Shown: positions 35,598-46,043, numbered from the stretch's first letter. The stretch: DNA of 64,000 bases from JAFDXJ01 sp038257845 (GCA_038257845.1 JBBSQL010000006.1:43856-107855), one strand, 5' to 3'. Notes: generated by a model not told the origin, from the letters alone. Numbers and translations: made by a program.

Positions 35598-36614
35598 ATG
35601 CAAGTGAGGGAAAATATTTCATTAAAAAGATTCAACACATTTGGTATTGATGCAATTGCAAAATATTTTATATCCTTCGATTCTGCTGATGCACTTCAGG
35701 AAATTGTAGAGAGTGATTTATATAATAATGAAAAAAATAATTTGATCCTGGGTGGCGGAAGTAATATTCTTTTTACAAAAGATTACGATGGCATTATTTT
35801 AAAAAATGAATTGAAAGGAATTGAATGTATTGATGAAGATGATACGAATTATTACGTGAAAGCTGCGGCAGGAGCTGGTTGGCATCAGTTTGTTTTACAT
35901 TGTATAAAAAATAATTATGCCGGTGTTGAAAATTTAAGTTTGATTCCCGGAAATGTAGGCGCTTCTCCTATGCAGAATATTGGTGCGTATGGCGTGGAAA
36001 TAAAAGATGTGTTTCATTCTTTGCAGGCATTTCATAAAAAAGAAAAAACCCCTGTTGAATTTAAGAATGACGATTGTAAATTTGGTTACAGGGATAGTGT
36101 TTTTAAAAATAAATTTAAAGATGAGTTTGTCATTTTGAGTGTTACATATAAACTTGATAAGCGGCCTGTTTTTCATACACAATATGGTGCCATAGAAACT
36201 GAATTGAAAAACATGGGTGTTCTGGAATTAAGTATTCAAAATATTTCACAGGCTGTTATTAATATTCGAAGTGCAAAATTACCTGATCCCGGAGTTATAG
36301 GAAATGCCGGTAGTTTTTTTAAAAATCCTGTGATACCATCTACGCAAATGAAAAATTTAAAAAAAGAATTTCCTTCTATTGTTGCATATCCGTTCAATGA
36401 TTCCATAAAACTTGCTGCAGCCTGGTTGATAGAGTCTTGCGCCTGGAAAGGCTACAGGCAGGGCGATGCAGGCTGTCATGAAAATCAGGCATTAGTACTT
36501 GTAAATTATGGTCACGCTAAAGGCAATGATATTTTTGAGCTCTCGCAAAAGATTGTTGATTCCGTGAAAATGAAATTTGGAATTTTATTAGAGAGGGAAG
36601 TGAATATTTATTAA
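35598..36614 (+). CDS. murB: UDP-N-acetylmuramate dehydrogenase
   Basis: A 338-residue FAD enzyme reducing UDP-GlcNAc-enolpyruvate to UDP-MurNAc in peptidoglycan synthesis. Type I MurB features: the FNTFGIDAIAKYF start, the FAD-binding LILGGGSNILFTKD, LSLIPGNVGASPMQNIGAYGVEI, CKFGYRDSVFK, the catalytic Ser in GNAGSFFKNP, and the C-terminal GDAGCHENQALVLVNYG with the catalytic Glu. It is 15 bases after priA. It converges with the gene at 36781. Confidence 0.97.
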   Translation: MQVRENISLKRFNTFGIDAIAKYFISFDSADALQEIVESDLYNNEKNNLILGGGSNILFTKDYDGIILKNELKGIECIDEDDTNYYVKAAAGAGWHQFVLHCIKNNYAGVENLSLIPGNVGASPMQNIGAYGVEIKDVFHSLQAFHKKEKTPVEFKNDDCKFGYRDSVFKNKFKDEFVILSVTYKLDKRPVFHTQYGAIETELKNMGVLELSIQNISQAVINIRSAKLPDPGVIGNAGSFFKNPVIPSTQMKNLKKEFPSIVAYPFNDSIKLAAAWLIESCAWKGYRQGDAGCHENQALVLVNYGHAKGNDIFELSQKIVDSVKMKFGILLEREVNIY

Positions 36615-36754
36615 GAGGGTTTTGTGTTTGGTGTTTGTTTGATGTTGAATATTAAATTCACGATATTATAAGTATCTTAAAATCGATTAATCAAAAGTTT
36701 AATTTCAAATTATCGCCTACTCACTTACCTGCTTGATGAGATTTTTAAATAATC

Positions 36755-36789
36755 AATTGCAAATGCAAAATAAAATTGCATTAGCAATT
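36755..36789. terminator. Possible bidirectional terminator between convergent genes
   Basis: AATTGCAAATGCAA (36755-36768) pairs with TTGCATTAGCAATT (36776-36789) with one mismatch around a seven-base loop. It spans the stop codon of the minus-strand gene and follows murB on the plus strand. The flanking T-runs are short on both sides, so strength is uncertain. Confidence 0.5.
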
Positions 36790-38031
36790 TTCCAGCGCCT
36801 GTTCAATATCATAAATAATATCATCTGCATTCTCCACACCAACGGAAAGTCGAATCATTTTTTCTGTTATGGAAAATTCTTTTTTTGATGCAGGATCCAC
36901 ATCTGCATGCGTCATCGTCGCCGGATGTTGTGCTAAACTTTCCGTACTTCCCAGGCTCACCGCGAGTTTGATGAGTTTTAAATGATTTAAAAAAGCAAAT
37001 GCTTCTTTTTCTTTTCCTTTGATATCAAAAGAAATCATGCCACCATCTGTGAGACACTGACGCTTTTTAATAGCATATTTTTCTCCATCCTTTTCTGTAA
37101 TATTTCCGGGGAAATATACTTTTTCAATTTTCGGATGCGTGTTTAAAAATGCAGCCACTTTCGATGCATTTTCTGCGTGTTTATCCATACGAAGTTTTAA
37201 AGTTTCCAGGCTGCGCATGAGTAACCAACCTGTATTCGGACTGGCCATATTTCCCAGAAATGTGCGCAATGTTTTTACACGCTTAATTAATTCATTCGAA
37301 CCAAGACAGGCGCCGGCAATAACATCACTATGACCGCCAATATATTTTGTTGCAGAATATAAAACCAGGTCAGCGCCATTTTTTAAAGGATGCTGCCACA
37401 CAGGTCCCATGTACGTATTATCCACTGCTAAGAAAACTTCTTTTTCTTTAGTGGAAAAATGTTGTGCTACCTTTTTACTGCCTTCAATATCAATTAAATC
37501 ATTCGTTGGATTCGCCGGTGTTTCAATATAAACCATTGCCAGTTTATCTGCCTTTCCTGTTGCTTCTACGATTTTAATAATTTCATCAACGGATTGTCCA
37601 ACTTTGAATGAAGCAATTGCAATATTGAATTTTGGTAAAATTTTATTGATAAAATGATCACTGCCACCATATATTGGATTGCTGAAAAGCAGCAAGTCAC
37701 CGGGTTTCAGGAATTCAAGCAACACGGTTGTGATTGCGGACATACCGCTTTCAAAAACGGCACATGCTTCAGCTTCATCCCAGAGTGTCAGCCGGTTTTC
37801 AAGAATTTCAAGAATCGGGTTATTGATGCGGCTATAAATTAATCCTGTTTCTTCACCTTCATTTTTTTCGCGTAAGCCATAAGCCACTTCGAAAAATGCT
37901 TTACCTTCTTCAGCAGTTTTAAAAACAAATGTGGATGTTTGAAAGATTGGACATTTTACAGAACCTTCAGATAATTCTGGTTTATAACCATACGACATCA
38001 TCTCGCTCTCGGGCTTTCTTTTTAGGGGCAT
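36781..38031 (-). CDS. Cys/Met-metabolism PLP enzyme (cystathionine gamma class)
   Basis: A 416-residue fold-type I PLP enzyme of the cystathionine gamma-synthase / gamma-lyase / methionine gamma-lyase family. Seen: PIFQTSTFVFKTAEEG and the YSRINNPILEILENRL substrate region, ESGMSAITTVLLEFL (cofactor-ring stacking area), VDNTYMGPVWQHPL, SATKYIGGHSDVIAGA with the PLP Lys, the LGNMASPNTGWLLMRSLETL helix and the C-terminal RLSVGVENADDII. Sequence alone does not separate synthase from lyase. With a cystathionine beta-synthase gene 4.5 kb away, a gamma-lyase role in making cysteine is attractive but unproven. Confidence 0.88.
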   Translation of the reverse strand: MPLKRKPESEMMSYGYKPELSEGSVKCPIFQTSTFVFKTAEEGKAFFEVAYGLREKNEGEETGLIYSRINNPILEILENRLTLWDEAEACAVFESGMSAITTVLLEFLKPGDLLLFSNPIYGGSDHFINKILPKFNIAIASFKVGQSVDEIIKIVEATGKADKLAMVYIETPANPTNDLIDIEGSKKVAQHFSTKEKEVFLAVDNTYMGPVWQHPLKNGADLVLYSATKYIGGHSDVIAGACLGSNELIKRVKTLRTFLGNMASPNTGWLLMRSLETLKLRMDKHAENASKVAAFLNTHPKIEKVYFPGNITEKDGEKYAIKKRQCLTDGGMISFDIKGKEKEAFAFLNHLKLIKLAVSLGSTESLAQHPATMTHADVDPASKKEFSITEKMIRLSVGVENADDIIYDIEQALENC

Positions 38032-38111
38032 GATAAATTTTATTTTTCTATTTTAGAGAAAAGGAAATACAATTTTTGCTGCAAAGGTAAGCAATAGTAT
38101 TTTGTGAAAAG

Positions 38112-39740
38112 TTACACCTGGAAAACGCCTATTTTGAAATCTTCAAAATGAGGATTATGATTGGCAGCAGCAATTCCTTCACTGATCAATTTTCTTGTAT
38201 CTGCCGGATTGATAATAGCATCCACCCAAAGCCTTGATGCCGCATAATAAGGCGTAGTCTGCGTTTCATAACTTCCGGTTATTTTATCTAATAATTTTTT
38301 CTCATCTTCCTCACTCACTTCTTTATGCTTTGCTTTCATGGAAGACACTTGTATCTGCAATAAAGTTTTTGCCGCCTGTTCTCCGCCCATCACGGCAATT
38401 TTTGCAGAAGGCCATGCATAAATAAAACGCGGGTCATACGCTTTTCCGCACATGGCATAATTTCCTGCACCATAACTATTTCCAATAATGATCGTGATTT
38501 TTGGAACAATGGAATTCGCTACTGCATTCACCAGTTTTGCGCCATCTTTAATAATACCGCCATGCTCACTGCGACTGCCCACCATAAAGCCAGTTACGTC
38601 TTGTAAAAAAACAAGCGGTATCTTTTTTTGATTACAATTCATAATAAAACGCGCAGCTTTATCAGCACTGTCATTATATATTACACCGCCTAATTGCATT
38701 TCACCTTTCCTGCTTTTTGTAATTAATCTTTGATTCGCCACGATACCAACTGCCCAACCATCAATGCGCGCATAGCCACACAAAATTGTTTTGCCATAAT
38801 CCTGTTTGAACTGATCGAACTCCGAATCATCTACCATTCTTTCAATAATATCAAGCATGTCATAAGGCTTCGAATTATTTTCATGCATGATGCCAAAAAT
38901 TTCTTCCGGGTTTTCCTTTGGTAAAACAGGAGTTGCTCTATTGAAGCCTGCGAGTGGAGCGGGTCCCAGCTTATCCATGATTTTTTTTACTTCATCCAAA
39001 CATTCCTGTTCTGTTTTAAATTTATAATCTGCAATACCGCTGATCTCTGTATGTGTAACTGCACCGCCCAAGGTTTCTGAATCAATATCTTCACCCACTG
39101 CAGCTTTTACCAAATAAGGACCGGCAAGATAAATGCTGCCATTCCCTTCCACCATCAGCGTTTCATCACTCATAATTGGAAGGTATGCGCCACCTGCTAC
39201 ACAAGCGCCCATGACCGCAGCGATTTGAGTAATTCCCATCGCACTCATCTTTGCATTGTTGCGAAAGATGCGGCCAAAATGTTCTTTGTCCGGGAAAATT
39301 TCATCTTGCATGGGAAGAAAAACTCCGGCACTATCTACTAAATAAATAATTGGTAAATGATTTTCCATCGAGATCTCCTGCATGCGTAAATTCTTTTTAC
39401 AGGCAATAGGAAACCAGGCACCTGCCTTCACAGTTTGATCATTTGCCACGATAATACATTGCCTTCCACTGACATACCCAATGCCTGAAACCGTTCCTGC
39501 TGCCGGGCTTCCGCCATATTCTTCATACATTCCATAACCCGCAAAAGCACCTATTTCTGTAAAAGTTGAATCTTTGTCAATCAAATAAGAAACCCTTTCT
39601 CTTGCGGTGAGTTTATTACGCGAATGTTGTTTTTCAATTGATTTTTTCCCGCCACCTAATTTGATTTTATCAAAACGTTGTTTTGCTTCGCTCCATAAAA
39701 GCTTCATCCAGTCTTCATTCCGATTGAAAGTGATATTCAT
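38112..39740 (-). CDS. Acyl-CoA carboxylase beta subunit (methylcrotonyl-CoA type)
   Basis: A 542-residue carboxyltransferase subunit. The ATG at 39740 (MNITFNRNEDWMKLL) is chosen because an upstream start at 39827 would overlap the FUSC gene and add unlike sequence. It has two crotonase-like lobes: LTARERVSYLIDKDSTFTEI, GTVSGIGYVSGRQCIIVAND and AVMGACVAGGAYLPIMSDE in the first; LQDVTGFMVGSRSEHGGIIKDGAKL and IIIGNSYGAGNYAMCGKAY in the second. The pattern is closest to 3-methylcrotonyl-CoA carboxylase (leucine breakdown); propionyl- or geranyl-CoA enzymes cannot be fully excluded. The biotin subunit is not in the window. Confidence 0.88.
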   Translation of the reverse strand: MNITFNRNEDWMKLLWSEAKQRFDKIKLGGGKKSIEKQHSRNKLTARERVSYLIDKDSTFTEIGAFAGYGMYEEYGGSPAAGTVSGIGYVSGRQCIIVANDQTVKAGAWFPIACKKNLRMQEISMENHLPIIYLVDSAGVFLPMQDEIFPDKEHFGRIFRNNAKMSAMGITQIAAVMGACVAGGAYLPIMSDETLMVEGNGSIYLAGPYLVKAAVGEDIDSETLGGAVTHTEISGIADYKFKTEQECLDEVKKIMDKLGPAPLAGFNRATPVLPKENPEEIFGIMHENNSKPYDMLDIIERMVDDSEFDQFKQDYGKTILCGYARIDGWAVGIVANQRLITKSRKGEMQLGGVIYNDSADKAARFIMNCNQKKIPLVFLQDVTGFMVGSRSEHGGIIKDGAKLVNAVANSIVPKITIIIGNSYGAGNYAMCGKAYDPRFIYAWPSAKIAVMGGEQAAKTLLQIQVSSMKAKHKEVSEEDEKKLLDKITGSYETQTTPYYAASRLWVDAIINPADTRKLISEGIAAANHNPHFEDFKIGVFQV

Positions 39741-39789
39741 ATTATATATTTCGTTGCTTACAAATATAAGAGAGTTGTTGTAAAAAAAA

Positions 39790-41985
39790 TTATGCGATCT
39801 GCCCGCATATTTTCTGAATGTCGGCACTTATTTTTTCTATTAAATAAAATTGCTCATTTACCGGCTGTAATTTTTTAAATTCTATATTTTCGGGCAGTAC
39901 AATTTTTTTATCTGAATCTCCTTTGATTTCTAAATTCTCTGAGTTTTTTAAATGATCAGCATCATTTTTCTTATGTATTAAAACCGGTGAAATAATTTCT
40001 GCTGCATCTTGCAGTTGTTTATTAATAACATCAATTATTTTTGTAAAATTATCTCCTGCTGCAGCAGGCGCTTCTAACGTTTTTGAGAAATAGGAAAGCG
40101 AAGCAATATGTGAAGAAAGCATGTGACAAAGGACTACTAATTCCTGGTATTTATTTAAATTCACCCGCTTATTTTTTGGCTCTGCGAGCATTTGACTAAA
40201 TGCTTCAGAAAGATTAGCCAATGTTACAAAAGCATCTTTCCTGCTTTTTTGCATATTTTTTTCTCCACTCATTTTTTGCTGAAACGCACTTGCACAAATT
40301 GTAAAATAGACAATTGATTTTTCTAAAAAATCATTGATATATTTTTTAAAAAAGCGATGCGACCAGGCCGGAAATAAAACAAGATTGGCAATAAAAGCGA
40401 TGACAGAACCAATCGCAGTATCAATTACACGATCAGCAATAACAGTACTGAAATCCTGCATATTCAATAAATGAAATAGCACAAGAATATAAGGTGTCAT
40501 TAAAATAACACTATAAATATATTTAGTTTTTAAAAGACTGTAAGTACCTGTCATCAAAAAGAGCATGATGATAAATAATGCAGTTTTATCTTTTATAAAA
40601 TACAATATTATGATGCCGAGAAAAGCACCTGCTACTGTACCGGCGAGCCTGTCTACATTTCGCTTGCGCGTGAGACTGTAAGCGGGTTTCAAAATAACGA
40701 TGATCGTCAATAAAATCCAGTAACTATGGCCGAGTGGAAAAAGAAATGAAATGCCGTAACCTGCAATGGTAGCAATGCTTACACGCAATGCATGGCGGAA
40801 CGTATTGGAACGTAAAGTGAAACTGTCTGCCAGTAAACCGGGATTATATTTCTGTCGCGGAATGGCTGCATCATATTCTTTTTGAATACGGAATTGCCGG
40901 ATTTTTTTTCGGTCATAACTGGTATATAAATGCAGCGTATGCAACCTGGAAAGTATGTCTTCCATGCTTTGTATAATGTGGCGAAAACTGGAAAAGCCTT
41001 CAATGTTTTCTGCGGTTAAATTTTCTTTCCGGTATTGTTTTAAAAAGTCAGCATTGTTTTCTACTATTGTTTTCAGGTAGGCATTTTCCCGGGAAGGTTT
41101 GTCACTCAAAACGGCTATACCAATTTCATCCAATTCATCTGCCAGCAATAAAATAGTTGGCTGGGTTTTCTCAAATAGTTTGCTTCCGGGGAAAATATTA
41201 TGCAATACCCTGTAATCCTGGAAAGACGCAGACAAGCGTTCAAACAATTCTGTGATATCTAAATAAATTAATAATAAAGTTTTTCCTTCAACGGTGGACT
41301 CGCGTGAAATTTTTCGACTTTTAAAAATAAGTTCACGTACTAAATTTTGTTTTTGCAACAAGACAGATTGCATGTCCATCATTTTTTGATACGTCGCATT
41401 ATAGTTCAGTGGTGTCTGATAAAATTCAGCACGAATTCGCAGGTACGCTGCAGTAGAACTGATCAGGTCACCCAACGCTTGTTGTGTTAGCCGATAAGGT
41501 TTGATCGCTTGAATGGCTAAACTTAAAAGTATATACCATGCACCGCCTGCTAAAATCCAAATTGCATTCAACACTATATGAACACCCATTACCCGGTGAT
41601 TTAAACTGATTACCATGATGATGAGCGCGGAAACTCCAATCGCATTCGCACGTGAACCATATACACCTGCCATGGAAAATAAAAAACAAGAAACCAGGAT
41701 AATAGAGCCTGTAATAAAAGGGCTGCCCAGCGAATAGCCAATAATAACAGTTACAATAAAATTTATGAGGAGGCAAGCCAACATACCATTCCGCCGGTGA
41801 TGAACAGGCCCGGGGTTATCTGTGATGCTGATGCACAATGCGCCCAGTGAGGCGAGAATGCCTGCAGGTAAAAGCCCGGCATAACTTAAAATAATAGATG
41901 GCAAAGCCACACCGGCCGTGATGCGCAGGCCATCGGCAAAATTATAGCTGTATAAAAAACTTTTATAATCCCTGCTTAATTCCAT
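39790..41985 (-). CDS. FUSC/YccS-like integral membrane protein
   Basis: A 731-residue protein with two blocks of membrane helices: an N-terminal block (about residues 20-170) and a second (about 395-530; for example SYWILLTIIVILKPAYSLTRKRNVDRLAGTV has the family's conserved RxxDRxxGT). Cytoplasmic regions separate and follow them. This matches the FUSC/YccS superfamily, related to aromatic acid exporters, function mostly unproven. The ATG at 41985 (MELSRDYKSFLYSYNF) is preferred over 42006. The C-terminal about 190 residues are charged and helical. It is first of the minus-strand set with the carboxylase (49-base gap). Confidence 0.85.
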   Translation of the reverse strand: MELSRDYKSFLYSYNFADGLRITAGVALPSIILSYAGLLPAGILASLGALCISITDNPGPVHHRRNGMLACLLINFIVTVIIGYSLGSPFITGSIILVSCFLFSMAGVYGSRANAIGVSALIIMVISLNHRVMGVHIVLNAIWILAGGAWYILLSLAIQAIKPYRLTQQALGDLISSTAAYLRIRAEFYQTPLNYNATYQKMMDMQSVLLQKQNLVRELIFKSRKISRESTVEGKTLLLIYLDITELFERLSASFQDYRVLHNIFPGSKLFEKTQPTILLLADELDEIGIAVLSDKPSRENAYLKTIVENNADFLKQYRKENLTAENIEGFSSFRHIIQSMEDILSRLHTLHLYTSYDRKKIRQFRIQKEYDAAIPRQKYNPGLLADSFTLRSNTFRHALRVSIATIAGYGISFLFPLGHSYWILLTIIVILKPAYSLTRKRNVDRLAGTVAGAFLGIIILYFIKDKTALFIIMLFLMTGTYSLLKTKYIYSVILMTPYILVLFHLLNMQDFSTVIADRVIDTAIGSVIAFIANLVLFPAWSHRFFKKYINDFLEKSIVYFTICASAFQQKMSGEKNMQKSRKDAFVTLANLSEAFSQMLAEPKNKRVNLNKYQELVVLCHMLSSHIASLSYFSKTLEAPAAAGDNFTKIIDVINKQLQDAAEIISPVLIHKKNDADHLKNSENLEIKGDSDKKIVLPENIEFKKLQPVNEQFYLIEKISADIQKICGQIA

Positions 41986-42140
41986 GGAAACAAAAAGATA
42001 ATTCAAACAAAGATAGTAAGGAAAAAAGGCATGTTTAAAAAGTTGACTTGTAGTTTAATTCTTGCGCCATGTCTTTCACTTATTTATTTTGAAAAAATAT
42101 TTTCCCAACTACATTAACTTAGCACCTTTAATTATAGAAA

Positions 42141-43697
42141 ATGACATTAACGGATATACTTTTATTGATTTTAATAGTGCTCGTCCTTGCCGGTATTTTA
42201 ATACAACTTTTTCGAAAACAGGATAGCCAGGGAATGCATGAAATAAAGCGGATCAATGATTCGCTTGCACAAACTGACCAACTTATCCGCAGTGAGTTTT
42301 CAGCCAGCCGCAATGAAATTCAAAAAGGCGCAAAGGAAACCAGGGAAGAACTAATGAATTTATTTACCAGTTTTTCCACCACGATTGCCAAAAATTTTTC
42401 TGACCTGTCTCAGATACAGCAAAAAGAACTGAAATCATTTTCGGAATTATTGCAGACACTTACAAGAAGTAACGAAGACAAAATTGAAAAATTAATTACA
42501 TCCAATGAAGGAAAGCAAAATGATTTCAAAACACAATTATCAACTTCATTAAAATCCTTTGAAGAAAATTTTACTTTAGGTGTCAAAGATTTCAACGAAT
42601 TGCAGCGGCAAAAGTTTTATGATCTCACGGAAAAGCAGGAAAAAATGCGCAATGATTCCATGCAATCTTTGGATAAAATTCGGGAAACACTGGAACAAAA
42701 GATCCGTTTTTTGCAGGAAGAAAATACGAAGAAGCTGGAAGAAATGCGCAATACAGTGGATGAAAAATTGCAGGCCACTTTGGAAAAAAGATTCAATGAT
42801 TCTTTCACTCTTATCAGCGACCGGCTCGAGCAAGTGCATAAAGGTTTGGGTGAAATGCAAAGTCTCGCAGTGAATGTGGGTGATTTGCGCAAAGTGATGA
42901 CGAATGTAAAATCTCGCGGTGTGTTGGGTGAATATCAACTGGCTAATATTTTAGAAGATTTACTGACGAATGAACAGTATGGAAAAAATATCAAGACCAA
43001 GCGTGGAAGTGGCGCTATGGTTGAGTTTGCGATACGAATGCCAAATAATTCAACAGAGCATAAAGTTTTGTGGTTGCCCATTGATTCCAAATTTCCCAAA
43101 GAGGATTATGAGTCTTTGGTAGATGCGTATGAAGCCGGTGATGTAGAAAAAATAGAAACGTTGCGGAAATCATTTCGATTGGGCATTCTTAAAAACGCAC
43201 GTGATATAAAAGAAAAATATATTGATCCGCCAAATACGACTGAATATGGTATTATGTTTTTACCATTTGAAAGTTTGTATGCAGAAGTATTGCGTACGCC
43301 GGGCTTATTTGAAACATTGCAAAAAGAATATAAGATCACTGTTACCGGACCGGCCACACTCAGTGCTTTATTAAATGCATTGCAAATGGGTTTCCGCACT
43401 TTAGCTATTGAAAAACGTAGCAGTGAAGTATGGGATCTGTTGAGTAAAGTGAAAAATGAATTCAACTTATTTGGAAATATTTTGGATAAAACCAAGAAAA
43501 AATTACTCGAAGCAACCAATACCATTGACCAGGCCGGAACCCGGAGCAGGGCAATTGAAAGGCAATTAAAAAAAGTACAGGAATTGCCCAATGCAGAACC
43601 GGTTCTTCATATCGCCGAGCCGGAAAGTTTAGACGAAGATGAAACTGAATCCGAAAGTTCCAATTTACTTTTTGATGATATAGAAAGTGATGAATAG
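42141..43697 (+). CDS. rmuC: DNA recombination protein RmuC
   Basis: A 518-residue RmuC. An N-terminal membrane anchor (ILLLILIVLVLAGILIQLF) leads to a long coiled coil (about residues 30-240, rich in Glu/Lys/Gln) and the conserved RmuC nuclease-like domain (about 245-460): NVKSRGVLGEYQLANILED, GSGAMVEFAIRMP, WLPIDSKFPKEDYESLVDA, PNTTEYGIMFLPFESLYAEVL and GPATLSALLNALQMGFRTLAIEKRS. The family limits DNA inversions; biochemistry is not fully known. A very acidic tail ends the protein. It is divergent from the FUSC gene. Confidence 0.95.
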   Translation: MTLTDILLLILIVLVLAGILIQLFRKQDSQGMHEIKRINDSLAQTDQLIRSEFSASRNEIQKGAKETREELMNLFTSFSTTIAKNFSDLSQIQQKELKSFSELLQTLTRSNEDKIEKLITSNEGKQNDFKTQLSTSLKSFEENFTLGVKDFNELQRQKFYDLTEKQEKMRNDSMQSLDKIRETLEQKIRFLQEENTKKLEEMRNTVDEKLQATLEKRFNDSFTLISDRLEQVHKGLGEMQSLAVNVGDLRKVMTNVKSRGVLGEYQLANILEDLLTNEQYGKNIKTKRGSGAMVEFAIRMPNNSTEHKVLWLPIDSKFPKEDYESLVDAYEAGDVEKIETLRKSFRLGILKNARDIKEKYIDPPNTTEYGIMFLPFESLYAEVLRTPGLFETLQKEYKITVTGPATLSALLNALQMGFRTLAIEKRSSEVWDLLSKVKNEFNLFGNILDKTKKKLLEATNTIDQAGTRSRAIERQLKKVQELPNAEPVLHIAEPESLDEDETESESSNLLFDDIESDE

Positions 43698-43736
43698 GCG
43701 TTCTCAATTTTTTCACAAAAATATATTTTATAAATA

Positions 43737-43768
43737 TTTGGTTTATAATATAAACTACTTTACATTTG
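43737..43768 (+). promoter_or_regulatory. Bacteroidota-type promoter for the TonB receptor operon
   Basis: TTTG (43737-43740) and TACATTTG (43761-43768) are 20 bases apart, an excellent match to the -33/-7 consensus. The receptor ATG at 43789 would follow a leader of roughly 15 bases. Confidence 0.7.
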
Positions 43769-43788
43769 TTTTTTAATTCAATAAAAAA

Positions 43789-46011
43789 ATGATCAGAAAT
43801 CTCTTAATTATAATATCCCTGTTTTGGTTTCAGTCAGCTTTTTCACAAGTAACCATAAAAGGAAAAGTGACGGACAATAAAGGGAAAGCCTTGCCCGGCG
43901 CGAGTGTTACGCTTAAAAATACGTATGATGGTGCGTTGGTGGACAGCATGGGTAATTATGCTTTTCAAACTAAAGATCAAGGTGAGCAGACTTTAATATT
44001 TTCAATTATAGGATATACTTCTGTGGAGCAATCAATAAATATAGGATCTGAAAATATTACACAAAGTGTATCCCTGAAAGAGGAATTAAATGAACTAAAA
44101 GCAGTGATGATTACTGCTGGATCTTTTGCTGCAGGTGACAATAAACGCGGCACAGTTTTAAACTCCATTGATATCGCCACCACGGCCGGATCCAACGCAG
44201 ATATTACTGCTGCATTGAAAACTTTGCCCGGTGCGCAACAAGTAGGAGAGAAGGAAGGTTTATTTGTACGCGGTGGTGAAGGTTATGAAACAAAACAATT
44301 TATTGATGGCACGGTAGTGAATAATCCATATTACTCAAGTGCGCCGGACATCACATCCCGCGGGCGTTTCTCACCATTTTTATTTAAAGGCACTGTCTTC
44401 AGCACTGGCGGTTATTCTGCTTTGTATGGCCAGGCTTTATCTTCCGCAGTTATTCTTGAGTCTATTGATCTGCCTGAAAAATCTGCCGCGAATGCTTCCA
44501 TTTCTCCATTATTTGTGGGTGGTGGTTTCCAGGATTTATCAAAAAATAAAAAGTCGTCCTGGGGTGCAAATTATGGTTATGTGAATGTGAATCTTTATTT
44601 CAATATTGTAAAACAAACGCCGGATTATTTTAAGATTCCGGAGTTCCATACGGCCGATGCAAATTTTCGTATTAAAACAAAATCCGGTGGCATTATAAAA
44701 TATTATACAACTTTTGCCTACAGCGAACTTGGCCTGCGCAGGCCGGACATTGACAGCGCTTATTTAAAAGATGCTTTTTCATTGACCAATCATAACTGGT
44801 ACAACAATCTAAGCTGGCGTGAAAACCTGGGTAGAGGCTGGGAAATGAACCTGGGCTCAAGTTACAGCACCAACCGCGATGATATTGGCCAGCAAATCCA
44901 GGACGCAAATAATCAACCGAAAATATTTGATACTGCTTCCTGGTGGATGCAATCGAAAAATTTTAATTTGAGTAACAGGCAGGATTTGTCGCAGGTAAAA
45001 CTGGTACTGAAAAAGAAATTGGGCGGCATCAGCACATTAAGATTTGGCGGTGAATACTGGTATAATTATAACACCACTAAATTCAATGACACTTTGCATA
45101 CGCTTGAAGGAAATTACCAGGCATTATTTGCTGAATCAGATATTTATATAACGAATGGAATTGTTGCACAAGTCGGCGCGCGTTTCGAGCGCTCATCCAT
45201 TATAAATAAATTAAATATTGCGCCACGAATTTCATTGGCATACCGCACAGGTCCGGCTGCACAAATTTCTATGGCTTATGGAATTTTTTACCAGACACCT
45301 GAAAATCAGCAATTGTTTTTTTCTACGCAATTAGGATTTATTAAAGCGACACATTATATTATTAATTACCAGAAGATCACCAATGAAAGAATATTTCGCA
45401 CAGAAGTTTTTTATAAAAAATATGAAGACCTCATAAAAACTTACCCGGCTTATAACAACAGCGGATACGGTTATGCAAAAGGTGTTGAAGTTTTTTTCCG
45501 CGACAAAAAAACATTTAAAAATATTGATTACTGGATCAGTTATTCCTACCTGGATACCAAGCGTGATTATTTGAATTTTCCCTTGGAAATGCAACCCAAT
45601 TTTGCAGCGCACCACACGGCTTCTTTAGTAATGAAAAAATTTTATACAAGTATCAAAACCGGTTTTAATTTCACCTATACATTTGCCACGGGCAGGCCAT
45701 ATTATAATTTTCAATTGAATAACGGTAAATATGAAATTGCAGATGAAGGAACTACGAAACCCTATAATAGCCTTGGTTTCAGCGTAAATTATTTGCCGAA
45801 TTTAGGTAAACAAAATGCACGTACATCCATCGTTTTATTTGCCAGTGTAAATAATGTATTGGGGGCAGACCAGGTATATGGTTATAATTATTCCTATAAT
45901 GGTTCCATCAAAGATGCTATCAGGCCGCCGGCAAAAAGATTTTATTTTATCGGATGTTTCCTAAGCTGGGGTGTGGATCGCAGCCAGGATGCTATTAATA
46001 ATAATTTGTAA
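43789..46011 (+). CDS. TonB-dependent outer-membrane receptor
   Basis: A 740-residue receptor, intact. The order is signal peptide (ending SAFSQ), a carboxypeptidase-regulatory-like domain (VTIKGKVTDNKGKALPGASV through SIIGYTSVEQSI), a plug (GSNADITAALKTLPGAQQ, FVRGGEGYETKQFIDGTVV, GGYSALYGQALSSAV), and a beta barrel. It is shorter than SusC-type receptors and no SusD partner is adjacent, so glycans are not implied. The substrate is unknown. It leads a run with the gene at 46044 (32 bases on) and probably gets energy through ExbBD-TonB; ExbB/ExbD-like genes occur at 59952. Confidence 0.93.
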   Translation: MIRNLLIIISLFWFQSAFSQVTIKGKVTDNKGKALPGASVTLKNTYDGALVDSMGNYAFQTKDQGEQTLIFSIIGYTSVEQSINIGSENITQSVSLKEELNELKAVMITAGSFAAGDNKRGTVLNSIDIATTAGSNADITAALKTLPGAQQVGEKEGLFVRGGEGYETKQFIDGTVVNNPYYSSAPDITSRGRFSPFLFKGTVFSTGGYSALYGQALSSAVILESIDLPEKSAANASISPLFVGGGFQDLSKNKKSSWGANYGYVNVNLYFNIVKQTPDYFKIPEFHTADANFRIKTKSGGIIKYYTTFAYSELGLRRPDIDSAYLKDAFSLTNHNWYNNLSWRENLGRGWEMNLGSSYSTNRDDIGQQIQDANNQPKIFDTASWWMQSKNFNLSNRQDLSQVKLVLKKKLGGISTLRFGGEYWYNYNTTKFNDTLHTLEGNYQALFAESDIYITNGIVAQVGARFERSSIINKLNIAPRISLAYRTGPAAQISMAYGIFYQTPENQQLFFSTQLGFIKATHYIINYQKITNERIFRTEVFYKKYEDLIKTYPAYNNSGYGYAKGVEVFFRDKKTFKNIDYWISYSYLDTKRDYLNFPLEMQPNFAAHHTASLVMKKFYTSIKTGFNFTYTFATGRPYYNFQLNNGKYEIADEGTTKPYNSLGFSVNYLPNLGKQNARTSIVLFASVNNVLGADQVYGYNYSYNGSIKDAIRPPAKRFYFIGCFLSWGVDRSQDAINNNL

Positions 46012-46043
46012 AATTTTAAATCAATAATAAAAACAACAACAAC

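Noticed and set aside
43106..43591. 161-codon minus-strand frame inside rmuC
   Set aside because: Antisense shadow of the conserved RmuC domain.
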